Positions 8,507 to 17,124 of a stretch of 64,000 bases of DNA are shown here, piece after piece (the stretch's first letter is position 1; the number at the start of each line of letters is the position of its first letter). The position numbers were made by a program, and so were the translations under genes. The stretch is taken from NCBI RefSeq assembly GCF_013114545.1, contig NZ_VTXI01000023.1, positions 1 to 64,000 of the forward strand, given 5' to 3'. The DNA is from Vibrio sp. RE86. GTDB taxonomy: Bacteria > Pseudomonadota > Gammaproteobacteria > Enterobacterales > Vibrionaceae. The notes under the pieces are model-generated. The model was given only the letters and a program-made list of their open reading frames with translations, was not told the origin of the DNA and made no database searches.

Positions 8507-11029
8507 TTAATGAAGAGAAGGTTCTTTCAGTGCGGAGTTGAGGATTTTGCTGAGTGCTTCTTTTGTGGTTGGCTTCGACAAGCGCCCATTCATAAGCTCA
8601 CTCATTCTTTCTATTTCTTTTTCGCCTGACTCCCCAGAGAGCGCAATAATAGGAATCGCGGGGTAGGATTGTCGAATAATGCTTGCTGCTTCAAAGCCGT
8701 CCATAACAGGCATCTGTATATCCATAAATACTAAATCAATTGGATTGCTCTGAATTATTTCGATAGCGACTTTGCCGTTGTTAGCGAGCACTACACCATA
8801 GCCAAGTTGTTCAAGGTAGAGTTTCACCAAGGTTCTTTGCACTTCTTTATCGTCGACGACAAGGATCATCTTAGACGCCGAGAAATCAAATGACAGTGGT
8901 TTGGCTAAGAGTGGTTCTTGGCTATCAGTCGGGGGTTGCTGTGTACCTTTTCCTTCCTCAGGCGAGACGCCAGAGTTGACGACAAGGTTGGTTGCAGGAA
9001 ACGACAGCTTAAATTCTGTGAATTGACCTAGGACTGAGGTACAACTGATTGAACCGCCGAAAGAGGTCATAACACGTTGGCAGTATCCTAACCCAAGACC
9101 ACTGCCACCACTCTTTTTATGGCTGAAGAAATCGTCAAATATACGAGATTGCAAACTTTCTGGGATGCCAGGCCCCGTGTCTCTAAATAGTACGTAGTTT
9201 TCAAACTTACCTTGTTCGGTCCTTATCTCTATTCTGCTGTTTGGGTAAGAATCAAAATAGTAGGTAGCGTTACGGAGAAGATTAAACATCACGAAGTTAA
9301 ATAGTGTGTCGTTGATCTTTGCAATAAAGTTTTGCTCGAGATCGAGTGAGATTCGGGCTCTATCTGCGTTGTGTTCGAATCCGTAGAGCTCAATCGTAGA
9401 GCGAATGGAAGAAGAAATATCGGTAGGCTCAGTCGGCTCAAGTGCGAGAGAAGAGTGATTGACCTCTCTTAGGATGATATCAATTAATTGTTTGCCTCTA
9501 TCAATCGCACGCTTGCCTTTGAGAGCATGTTCCCGAAGGGTATCGCTAGACGTGGTTGAGCTGATCAATTGGTAAATATTTTCAAACTCCAATTGTGCTT
9601 GAGCAAGAGGGTTTCGCATCTCATGGGCAATTGAGTTCGCGAGTGCTTGAGATTGTTTAATTTTCAGGTCGGCATTGATGTAGCCTTGTGCCTTTTTCAG
9701 CACAGATTGGAGTGCTTGAATCTCTTCACCAAAAAAGAGTCTGCCATTGTGTTTTTTACGAGCGATCAGTAAATGAGCCACATTGTTCGTTTGATCAAAA
9801 ATTGGCAGCACCATTGCGATGTTGTTGGTGTCCATTTTCTGATAAAGCTTGCGTAAAGAGAGTACCTCTTTAGGGTTTTGAGTGTATGGGATTGTGTCTT
9901 CGATCTCTTCGAGTACCAGAACATTCGTTGGACTTTTCAAATACCTCGTATAGATCGGCTCATCCTGAATATTTGATACAAGCTGAATAGAGTCGCAGCT
10001 GACACCAAGAATAGACGCTATTTGTCCCAGAGGTTTATCAATGGACGTTTGAAAGCTATCAGCAAGGTTATAGATTCTACGCTGAGGCGAAAAAGAGTGA
10101 TTAAACACAACCTCACTCGCTAGTTGTTTACTCATCTCATTCAACCACTTCCAGCAAATGCCCGTAAATGCTGCGGTCAATAGAATGATGCTAAGCGTAC
10201 TTTTTGTGTTGGTCGCCTCAATAAAAAATAGAACAGGCAAACTGACCACAATCATAGAGATAGAGAGTGAAATGATTCGATAAAGGATATGACGACTACT
10301 ATAGAAACGTGAAGTAACGAGCGCGTATCCCATCAGGAACATTTCAGAAATAGAGAGGGCGGGAGGGAGCCACGCCAAACTAAAGTCATTGTAAAAAATC
10401 GGAACAACGACATGGACCAACAGAGTTGACGTCATAAAAACGCTGATACCAAGCAGCATATAGATAGACTTGATCTGCTGGAGCGGTTTGGCGTTGCGAG
10501 CGTAGAGAATGACACAACGAAAAGACAGGCAGATAATACCCAGTACAATTAAGAAAAAGTAGGACGTAGACTCGCCAAAATGCAGGGCGAATTGGCCCGC
10601 TTCATCAATCGAGATACTCTTGATTATGTCGTAATTGAATAGATTTGCAGTGACAACCAATAGAGAGGCGATTGCCAGCATAGTTATCTCAATTTTGATG
10701 GTGTTAGGTCTAGCTAAATATAGACACACCAAATAAGCACAAGCAAAAGCCGAGTATGACAAAAGGTTGGCAGCTAGTGCAGCAGCAATACCAGCGTCTT
10801 CACCGAGATAGACCAGTAAAGGTGAATAAAAGTAGGCATTGCTTAGAATCCACCCCATGATTGATAGGGAGTAGCACAAGTAGGGGATTTTTATGTTCTG
10901 GAGGCGTGTGCTAGTGATCTGCTTAGTGGATTTATAGAAATAAACACTCCATTGCAGGACGATAAATGAAACGAAAGTGAGCATCAGAAATACAGGGTGT
11001 AGCTGAAGACCGTCCATAGAATCAAGCAT
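8507..11029 (-). CDS. luxN: LuxN-type hybrid sensor kinase for acyl-homoserine lactone
   Basis: LuxN is the inner-membrane receptor for the LuxM signal. It feeds phosphate through LuxU and LuxO when signal is low and acts as a phosphatase when signal is bound. The 840-residue product has about nine membrane segments (residues about 12-300), including FSLAWLPPALSISEMFLMGYAL, typical of the LuxN ligand-binding region. The HisKA domain follows with His469 in SIAHEMRNPL, then an ATPase domain (DTGPGI and GSGLGLGYC), then a receiver with Asp770 in FMDIQMPVMDGF. Length and residue positions are close to V. harveyi LuxN. The start overlaps the end of luxM by eight bases, with AAGAGG in front. Confidence 0.92.
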   Translation of the reverse strand: MLDSMDGLQLHPVFLMLTFVSFIVLQWSVYFYKSTKQITSTRLQNIKIPYLCYSLSIMGWILSNAYFYSPLLVYLGEDAGIAAALAANLLSYSAFACAYLVCLYLARPNTIKIEITMLAIASLLVVTANLFNYDIIKSISIDEAGQFALHFGESTSYFFLIVLGIICLSFRCVILYARNAKPLQQIKSIYMLLGISVFMTSTLLVHVVVPIFYNDFSLAWLPPALSISEMFLMGYALVTSRFYSSRHILYRIISLSISMIVVSLPVLFFIEATNTKSTLSIILLTAAFTGICWKWLNEMSKQLASEVVFNHSFSPQRRIYNLADSFQTSIDKPLGQIASILGVSCDSIQLVSNIQDEPIYTRYLKSPTNVLVLEEIEDTIPYTQNPKEVLSLRKLYQKMDTNNIAMVLPIFDQTNNVAHLLIARKKHNGRLFFGEEIQALQSVLKKAQGYINADLKIKQSQALANSIAHEMRNPLAQAQLEFENIYQLISSTTSSDTLREHALKGKRAIDRGKQLIDIILREVNHSSLALEPTEPTDISSSIRSTIELYGFEHNADRARISLDLEQNFIAKINDTLFNFVMFNLLRNATYYFDSYPNSRIEIRTEQGKFENYVLFRDTGPGIPESLQSRIFDDFFSHKKSGGSGLGLGYCQRVMTSFGGSISCTSVLGQFTEFKLSFPATNLVVNSGVSPEEGKGTQQPPTDSQEPLLAKPLSFDFSASKMILVVDDKEVQRTLVKLYLEQLGYGVVLANNGKVAIEIIQSNPIDLVFMDIQMPVMDGFEAASIIRQSYPAIPIIALSGESGEKEIERMSELMNGRLSKPTTKEALSKILNSALKEPSLH

Positions 11030-12215
11030 TAGATACCTCTTGGTTACGCTCGCTGTTTTTCGCCATTTGTTTATACTGCCTAAAATCGATGGAAGAATAT
11101 TTTAAGTGGAACTGTTCTACAAGCCACATTCCACGAAATGTAGGACGAGACTGATTATCTATGGTGTAACTGCCAGTGTCGATGTAGGTGTTTGAGCCCA
11201 ATTGGGCATAAAAGTTCAAGAGCCAAGGGTTATCTATAATGGTGTAAGCACATTGATAGCCACTGTTGCTTAAACACTCTGCCATCTTTTTTTGCGCCAA
11301 ATAGAGAAGATAAAGACGTTGCATCTTCTTTCCAGACGTCGTTAATCGTAATATCTCGCAAACGGAAGAGGGAGAGCTAACCTTGTTAACGCAATCACCG
11401 TCGAACATTTCTACACTCAGCACATGCTGCGATAGCGATTTAAAAGCGCCAGTTTGATTGATGAGGTTAATTGAGTGAGCGGATAGTTCGCATACCCAAT
11501 GAGAGTGCTGAAAGAATGGGGTAAAGCTTAACCATTTATCGTGACGCGTCCAATCTGTGATCATGGCGCTAGCGGCCAAGCATGGGATTTCAGATTGGGC
11601 AGATTTATGAATCAGTATAAAGTGACAGTTTTCAGACGCTTGCTTTAACAGAGGTAGCATTTCAAACCAACGTTGTTCTAGTACAAATAGTTCAATATTT
11701 GCTAGGTAGATGGCATTACTTAACGAAAACGTCCCTGCTTTGTGTGGTGAAGATACGACAAGGCTACACGACTTGATGTTGTTAACAAGTAGGCCTTCAT
11801 ATTCGTCATCTAAGAAGGGCATGTCAGGCAATTCTTCAAAAGATTCGAGTTGGTGCTCTTTAATACACGCAAGCTCTGTATGAGCCCACATCTCAGACAA
11901 AGATCCGAAATGTTTTATCGCGACACGTTCTAATTGTTCATTCGTCGCTTTATCAGCATAAAGCGTAGGTATTCCCCCAATCTCAACGAGCTTAAGGTAT
12001 TGCTCACTTTGGTAAAGGCAGCAGAGGCTTGAGTATGACGAGTCAGGTACTAACTTGAGCACTTCTTCTCGGCGAAGGTTGATCAGTGAACTAAATAGGC
12101 TGCGGAAGTCACCATTGCTTTGATAGTCCATTAACGTTTGTAAGAGTGCTTTTCGAGTCGAAGTTCGCAACTCATCTTCAAATAAACAAGCCGTTAGGGT
12201 ATTGAGTAATCTCAT
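11022..12215 (-). CDS. luxM: LuxM-family acyl-homoserine-lactone synthase
   Basis: LuxM/AinS/VanM enzymes make acyl-homoserine lactones from S-adenosylmethionine and an acyl donor; they are unrelated to LuxI. The 397-residue product has the usual length of the family. Its C-terminal half carries the conserved block with MQRLYLLYLAQKKMAECL, CAYTIIDNPWLLNFYAQLG and TYIDTGSY. It has no signal peptide and should act in the cytoplasm. The start is placed at the ATG (12215), directly after an in-frame TTG. It is the first gene of a two-gene operon with luxN. The acyl chain it uses cannot be told from sequence. An AT-rich dyad lies about 130 bases upstream. Confidence 0.92.
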   Translation of the reverse strand: MRLLNTLTACLFEDELRTSTRKALLQTLMDYQSNGDFRSLFSSLINLRREEVLKLVPDSSYSSLCCLYQSEQYLKLVEIGGIPTLYADKATNEQLERVAIKHFGSLSEMWAHTELACIKEHQLESFEELPDMPFLDDEYEGLLVNNIKSCSLVVSSPHKAGTFSLSNAIYLANIELFVLEQRWFEMLPLLKQASENCHFILIHKSAQSEIPCLAASAMITDWTRHDKWLSFTPFFQHSHWVCELSAHSINLINQTGAFKSLSQHVLSVEMFDGDCVNKVSSPSSVCEILRLTTSGKKMQRLYLLYLAQKKMAECLSNSGYQCAYTIIDNPWLLNFYAQLGSNTYIDTGSYTIDNQSRPTFRGMWLVEQFHLKYSSIDFRQYKQMAKNSERNQEVSNA

Positions 12216-12218
12216 CAA

Positions 12219-12706
12219 TGTTAGCCAAAATCGTTCTTATATTTAGGTCGCCAGTAAGGTCTTTACTAGCTATATATCATTAATATGAATCTAGACAATT
12301 AGGTTACCATATGCCTATGCAGATTACTTGGTATCGTAATGGCTATTGAGTAAATTATTTACTATCAATAATGATTACTCGAGTGCTTTTTGTATGCAGT
12401 TCAATACCTTACTACTGTGATAATTATCATTTGGTGTTTAATTCCAGTAAACAAGGTACTGGTAAGCTAATATTCTAAATGCTGAAGCTCAATAATCGAA
12501 AATATAGTGGATATTCTGCTCAGAAAGACGGCTATCCCTTTGTTTTTGTGATGAAATAGTGTCCGTTCAATAAAAAAGTTGGCGAAAATCATAAGCTTGG
12601 CATACACTTTCCAAAGTAAAGCCGATAGGTTGTTGATTGGCTTAGCGAAATGTTTAGGTGCTGTCCTTGTGGTGGCAATGTTTAACACAGCTTTGAGGAA
12701 AGTTTT
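12219..12706. other. Divergent intergenic region luxM / ihfA
   Basis: About 490 AT-rich bases that must hold the luxM promoter (left half) and the ihfA promoter (right half). The clearest structure is the dyad at 12344-12370. Short reading frames on both strands overlap each other and lack ribosome-binding sites, so none is taken as a gene. GAGGAAAG before ATG 12707 is the ihfA ribosome-binding site. Confidence 0.5.
12344..12370. promoter_or_regulatory. Candidate operator dyad upstream of luxM
   Basis: TATTGA and TCAATA face each other across 15 bases, and the inner parts GTAAAT and ATTTAC are also inverted. The half-sites match those of the LuxR/HapR master-regulator site of vibrios (TATTGA...TCAATA), but in that site they are eight bases apart, not 15. 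The dyad therefore either binds a different dimer or is a spaced variant. It lies about 130 bases before the luxM start. Confidence 0.35.
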
Positions 12707-13003
12707 ATGGCGCTCACAAAGGCCGATTTGGCTGAGAACCTGTTTGAAAAGCTCGGATACAGTAAACGGGATGCCAAGGATACGGTTGAGGCGTTTTTCG
12801 AAGAAATTCGTAAGGCACTTGAAAGTGGCGAACAGGTAAAACTGTCTGGATTCGGTAATTTTGATCTGCGAGACAAGAATGAACGACCAGGTCGTAATCC
12901 GAAGACAGGTGAAGACATTCCAATCAGTGCTCGTCGCGTAGTGACCTTCCGTCCAGGGCAGAAATTGAAAGCCCGTGTCGAAAACATTAAGGTCGATAGC
13001 TAA
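12707..13003 (+). CDS. ihfA: Integration host factor subunit alpha
   Basis: IHF is a heterodimer that bends DNA at specific sites and helps recombination, replication and transcription. The 98-residue product starts MALTKADLAENLFEKLG and contains SGEQVKLSGFGNFDLRDK and RPGRNPKTGEDIPISARRVV. The latter includes the beta-arm tip Pro and Arg residues that intercalate DNA. These features are those of IhfA rather than IhfB or HU. In E. coli ihfA is directly downstream of pheT; here it stands alone, about 20.5 kb from the pheS-pheT pair. It has its own terminator. Confidence 0.96.
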   Translation: MALTKADLAENLFEKLGYSKRDAKDTVEAFFEEIRKALESGEQVKLSGFGNFDLRDKNERPGRNPKTGEDIPISARRVVTFRPGQKLKARVENIKVDS

Positions 13004-13080
13004 GTCTCAACGCAACAGTAGCACTTACAACGAGAAGTTGTATGGTAAGTTCTATCTGCTTTGACACTGACTTCTCTTAA

Positions 13081-13115
13081 AAAACACCCCAGCTCGTGCT
13101 AGGGTGTTTTTGTTT
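13081..13115. terminator. Bidirectional terminator ihfA / yciU
   Basis: Stem AAAACACCC / GGGTGTTTT around a loop of about 12 bases, followed by TTTTTG on the plus strand and TTTTTTAAG on the minus strand. It separates convergent ihfA and yciU. Confidence 0.85.
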
Positions 13116-13166
13116 ATAGACTTTAGAAAACCAGTCTTTAGAAAGCCAGTATTTAGGTAACGTGGT

Positions 13167-13487
13167 TTAGTCGCGCTTCCATAGGGCGTGGCAGAACTTG
13201 TGTTCTGGGTCACGACTGATCAGTAGGCGAGCAAACACATCGTCTAACACGTCATCTTCTTCATTGACTAGACCAACGCGAACTTCAGCGTAAACTTCTT
13301 TGTCTACCTCAAACCCAACGTGACCAGCCCAATCGTCGCCAGTTTCAACTAGCTCAGCTGCGCCACGCTCATCAAATTGAGCGGTGAATAGAATCACGTC
13401 AGCCGGTTCTAGGTTGTCAGGCGCCATCTCTAGAAAAATGTCGTATGCAGTATCGATTGCATCATCGTATGACATTAGCTCTGTCAT
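13167..13487 (-). CDS. yciU: YciU/HI1450 family DNA-mimic protein (DUF440)
   Basis: Members of this family (HI1450 in Haemophilus, YciU in E. coli) are acidic and were proposed from structure to mimic double-stranded DNA and bind HU-like proteins. The 106-residue product shows the family line AYDIFLEMAPDNLEPADVILF, QFDERGAAELVE, EVRVGLVNEEDDVLDDVFARLL and a KFCHALWKRD end. It is rich in Asp and Glu. Its ATG overlaps the efpL stop by one base (TAATG), so the two are translated together. Confidence 0.92.
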   Translation of the reverse strand: MTELMSYDDAIDTAYDIFLEMAPDNLEPADVILFTAQFDERGAAELVETGDDWAGHVGFEVDKEVYAEVRVGLVNEEDDVLDDVFARLLISRDPEHKFCHALWKRD

Positions 13488-14053
13488 TATGCGCGGCTCA
13501 TGTATTTACGTTCAGTCGTATTAATGATGATGCGATCGCCAGTTGCAATGTACTCCGGTACTTGCACTGTTAGACCTGTCGAGAAACGTGCTGGCTTAGT
13601 ACGAGCTGATGCAGAAGCGCCTTTGATTGACGGGTCTGTTTCTTCGATCACCAATTCAACTGCTGCAGGTAGCTCTAGGCCTACTGCGCTGCCGTTAACT
13701 AGGATTACGTGAAGACCTTTGATCTCTTCTGTAATAAATTGAAGTTCGTCTTCAATTTCGTCTTGTTTGAATGTGTACTGAGTGTAGTCTTCGTTGTCCA
13801 TGAAGATGTACTCATCGCCATCAACATAAGAGAAAGAAGAAGCACGCTTGAACATATCAACCGTTTCAAGCACATCATCTGATTTGTAGCGTTCATCAAC
13901 GCGAGCACCTGTGTTTAGGTCAGTACAACGCAGTTTGTAGATCTTTGCGCCGCCACGGCCGCCAGGAGTGGTTACTTCGATGTCTTTGATCAGTAGTGTT
14001 TTACCATTAGATTCGATAGCAAAACCTTTTTTAAGCTCACTTGCCTTTGGCAT
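13487..14053 (-). CDS. efpL: EfpL (YeiP) elongation factor P-like protein
   Basis: EfpL is an EF-P paralogue that binds the ribosome between the P and E sites and eases stalling at proline-rich and related motifs. The 188-residue product has the three beta-barrel domains. The N-terminal domain carries the EfpL-type loop TPGGRGGAKIYKLR in place of the EF-P loop that is modified on Lys. The C-terminal domain includes the motif VEYIATGDR-like segment VPEYIATGDRIIINT. The start at 14053 is chosen because AAGGAAA precedes it. It forms a two-gene operon with yciU. Confidence 0.92.
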   Translation of the reverse strand: MPKASELKKGFAIESNGKTLLIKDIEVTTPGGRGGAKIYKLRCTDLNTGARVDERYKSDDVLETVDMFKRASSFSYVDGDEYIFMDNEDYTQYTFKQDEIEDELQFITEEIKGLHVILVNGSAVGLELPAAVELVIEETDPSIKGASASARTKPARFSTGLTVQVPEYIATGDRIIINTTERKYMSRA

Positions 14054-14186
14054 GAACAATTTCCTTCGTATGTTAGGGACTGCCAGCATTATATACCGAG
14101 CTTTTTAAGGAAGGAATATCTTGATTGATCTAACTGTGTGAGCGAACATTAGAGCAGTTTGTTCCAATAAAATTGTTACTAATCAG

Positions 14187-14954
14187 ATGCATCTTTCGAC
14201 TATCGACCCGAATCAACCATTTCAAACACACTATCAGCCAGCAATCACTGACTTAGTCAGCTATTTAAAGAATGGACTTGGCGACAATCTGCACAGTGTT
14301 TACCTATTTGGTAGTGTCGCAAGAAAGGCGGCCAAACCCGGACTATCGAATATCGATGTCATCGTCGTGACCCATCAAAACTTCTCTGATTTAAGAACGA
14401 CGCTGTTTAACTCGATTAAATGGCGTTTTCAGAAAGCTTATCCTTTTATTACCGAAGTGACGTTCAAAACGGCTTTAGTAGAAGATGTGGCGAGTTTAGA
14501 GGGGATCCTTTCTTGGGGATTCCAGTTACGTCATTGCTCAGTCTGTGTTTTCGGTGAAGATCTTTCCGAGTGTTTTGGTGACTATGAGCCGAGTTGGGAA
14601 ATTGCCAAACATTGGAATATGGATGTCGAAGACTGGGTAGCGGTTTATAGAAACCGAATCGCCCGTGCTGACAAAGATGAAGATCAGATTCGCGCTCAAA
14701 AAATTATTGCCAAAAAACTGCTTCGTGCGAGCTATTCGTTAGTGATGTACAAAGACAAACGCTGGTTTGATGATCCAGTTGAGTGTGGGCAAGGTTTCTT
14801 AAAATATTATCCAGAAAAACAGCAAGAGATAGAGCGATTGGGGATTCTGCTCTCTGGGCGATTGATTCCCAAACGTTCAGTTGTTGGGATATTGGATGGA
14901 TTTGGTGAATGGTTGGCTAAGCAATATAAGAAAACCGAATTTCGCATCGGTTGA
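14187..14954 (+). CDS. Nucleotidyltransferase-fold protein
   Basis: A 255-residue protein with a pol-beta-type nucleotidyltransferase motif at residues about 38-60: YLFGSVARKAAKPGLSNIDVIVV. Gly42-Ser43 form the expected turn. The pair of Asp usual at the end (SDxD) is here Asn55-x-Asp57, so one metal-binding carboxylate is replaced. The C-terminal half is helical, like HEPN-type or kanamycin-transferase tails. It may be a real transferase with another carboxylate, or a degenerate one. It stands alone between efpL and the EIIC-EAL gene. Substrate unknown. Confidence 0.7.
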   Translation: MHLSTIDPNQPFQTHYQPAITDLVSYLKNGLGDNLHSVYLFGSVARKAAKPGLSNIDVIVVTHQNFSDLRTTLFNSIKWRFQKAYPFITEVTFKTALVEDVASLEGILSWGFQLRHCSVCVFGEDLSECFGDYEPSWEIAKHWNMDVEDWVAVYRNRIARADKDEDQIRAQKIIAKKLLRASYSLVMYKDKRWFDDPVECGQGFLKYYPEKQQEIERLGILLSGRLIPKRSVVGILDGFGEWLAKQYKKTEFRIG

Positions 14955-15058
14955 ACCTAAAGCGGAGAGGACGAGTATTAGTGAGAAAAGCTATCTCGTC
15001 ACAAATCAACCTAAACGAATGTGCTAGCTTTAATTAGGAAACGCTAAAAGGAGTTAGC

Positions 15059-17122
15059 ATGCAGTCAGAATCAAGAAGCGTTAGCTTGGTTCCCCTTTCT
15101 ATTTCAGTGTGGGCGAGTAAATACCTTGTCCCATCGTTTCAAGCGATCCGAGAAGGTATGGTGTGGCTTATACCTTGTTTGATGATCTCTTCGTTTTGTC
15201 TACTGGTTGCTTGTATGGGGGAATTTATCCTAGGGCATCGAGCGCCATGGGTTAATACCTTCTATTCGCTTCATGATGGTATCGCGAATTTTTTTCCTTA
15301 CTTAATGACTGCGACCATTTCGTATGTTTTGGCGATGCGCTGGCGTTTGCCGCGTCCTCCTGTTGCGCTGCTATCCATTCTATTCTTAATTCTTATTGAA
15401 CAGCTTATACCCGAGCAACAGACGATTCTGACGTTCCATATCATTATGGCGATTGTCACCCCGCTTTATGCGATTCCTCTGTTGGCTTACTTGTCTCGAT
15501 TTCGCTTCTTACATTTGACCAATATTGATTCGGCAGGGCAGGTGGTTAAAGAGTCTCTCAATCTCGTTTTTCCGGCGATTATTACTTCCTTCGCAGTTAT
15601 CCTTGTTGATTTAGTGTTGTTTGCGGGCATCGCGAATATTTCCTTCTTGTCTTTGATCTCTGTTGATTACGCCAATGACCCGACCCTGTTTGGTGTGACC
15701 TTTTCTGCGTTAAATTCACTGCTCTGGTTTATTGGTATTCACGGCTACTACGCTTTACTGCCGTTGGTGGAGTTATTACAAGAAGCGAGCAACTTAAACT
15801 ACTCAACGGTACTGGCTGGTGGCATCAGTCAATATCATATGAACCTCTCGTTTATGGGGGCGTTTGTCTTTATTGGCGGCAGTGGGGCAACGCTTTCACT
15901 GGTGATCGCGTTGCTGCTCTTTTCAAAACAGAGAAGCTTTAAACTTATCGCGTTGGCAAGCATTCCCATTGGTTTACTCAATATCAACGAAATATTGTTG
16001 TTTGGGCTACCTATCATCTTTAATCCGCGCCTATTCATCCCATTTCTTCTGACCCCGATGGTCAATGTGATGATAAGCATGGGAGCGGTCTCTTTGGGTC
16101 TAGTGAGTTCCCCTAACGTTTCGGTGCCGTTTAATAGCCCGATTTTGATCAATGCGTTTATGGCGACCGATGGTGATTTGGCGGCGGTTGCTTTGCAATT
16201 GTTCAACATCGTCATTGGTGTGATGATTTATCTGCCTGCGGTGAGGTTCATCGACAATGAACGCAAAAAGCAGTCCATTCATATTAGCGCCTTGGATACG
16301 GATTTCTCACGCCTACAAGAAGAGGCACAAACACTGACTGATGATCCTATCGCCGAATTAATTAACCGTGAAAGAGAGAGTCAATTACTCACGCAGGAGA
16401 TAAAGCTACTCAGTAGTCAGGATTTTTGTTTGGAGTATCAACCTCAGGTAGACCCTATAACAGGTAAGGTGGTTGGGTGTGAAGCGCTGATTCGTTCAGT
16501 TAACGAAAAAGGGCAGGTTCAAGCGCCCTACAAGTTTTTACCTTGGCTTGAGAAAGCCGGTTTGATGAAAGAGGTCGATTTATGGGTGGTCAAACACGTC
16601 ATTAAAGATATGGCCTACATGCAAACACAGGGCGTGCTGACCAAAGTTAGCATCAATGTGACACCTGAAACCTTAGTGGACGAGGAGTACCTTTATCAGG
16701 TTGAACAGATGATAGAGCCCTTCGCTCGATACATTCATCTTGAGATCACGGAAGAGACCTTACTGGCGGACCCTGTAGTGTTAGTGAAAGCGTTTAACCG
16801 CCTACATCAACTTGGGGTGAAGCTTCATATTGATGATTTTGGTACAGGTTACTCTTCATTGAGTTACCTTAATCAATTTGATATCGATTGCATCAAGATC
16901 GACCGTTCTTTCGTGCTTGCACTCGACAGCGACAAAGGGCAGAAAGTGTTTCGCAGTCTATTTTCATTCGCTGAACAGCTAAACCTGAGTGTGATTGTCG
17001 AAGGGGTTGAAACCCAAGATCAACTTGACCACATTCCAAGTGACTTTCCTGTAGCAATACAAGGTTGGTACTACGCCAAATCGATGCCGCTTGATGATCT
17101 TGTTGAGTTTGTGAACGCCTAG
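15059..17122 (+). CDS. PTS EIIC-like membrane domain fused to EAL phosphodiesterase
   Basis: A 687-residue membrane protein. Residues about 25-400 form about ten membrane segments resembling the EIIC of the lactose/cellobiose PTS, with the loop IGIHGYYALLPLVELLQ and FNINEILLFGLPIIFNP. Residues about 430-685 form an EAL domain with Glu475-Ala-Leu, QPQVDP, Asn in SINVTPE, DDFGTG at 592-597, KIDRSF and EGVET, so all main catalytic residues are present. It should break down cyclic di-GMP at the inner membrane in response to a sugar or to PTS state. No EIIA or EIIB is near. GGAG before the ATG supports the start. Confidence 0.88.
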   Translation: MQSESRSVSLVPLSISVWASKYLVPSFQAIREGMVWLIPCLMISSFCLLVACMGEFILGHRAPWVNTFYSLHDGIANFFPYLMTATISYVLAMRWRLPRPPVALLSILFLILIEQLIPEQQTILTFHIIMAIVTPLYAIPLLAYLSRFRFLHLTNIDSAGQVVKESLNLVFPAIITSFAVILVDLVLFAGIANISFLSLISVDYANDPTLFGVTFSALNSLLWFIGIHGYYALLPLVELLQEASNLNYSTVLAGGISQYHMNLSFMGAFVFIGGSGATLSLVIALLLFSKQRSFKLIALASIPIGLLNINEILLFGLPIIFNPRLFIPFLLTPMVNVMISMGAVSLGLVSSPNVSVPFNSPILINAFMATDGDLAAVALQLFNIVIGVMIYLPAVRFIDNERKKQSIHISALDTDFSRLQEEAQTLTDDPIAELINRERESQLLTQEIKLLSSQDFCLEYQPQVDPITGKVVGCEALIRSVNEKGQVQAPYKFLPWLEKAGLMKEVDLWVVKHVIKDMAYMQTQGVLTKVSINVTPETLVDEEYLYQVEQMIEPFARYIHLEITEETLLADPVVLVKAFNRLHQLGVKLHIDDFGTGYSSLSYLNQFDIDCIKIDRSFVLALDSDKGQKVFRSLFSFAEQLNLSVIVEGVETQDQLDHIPSDFPVAIQGWYYAKSMPLDDLVEFVNA

Positions 17123-17124
17123 TT

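Noticed and set aside
12579..12839. An 86-codon frame overlapping the ihfA start
   Set aside because: It begins at TTG without a good ribosome-binding site and overlaps a certain gene in another frame.
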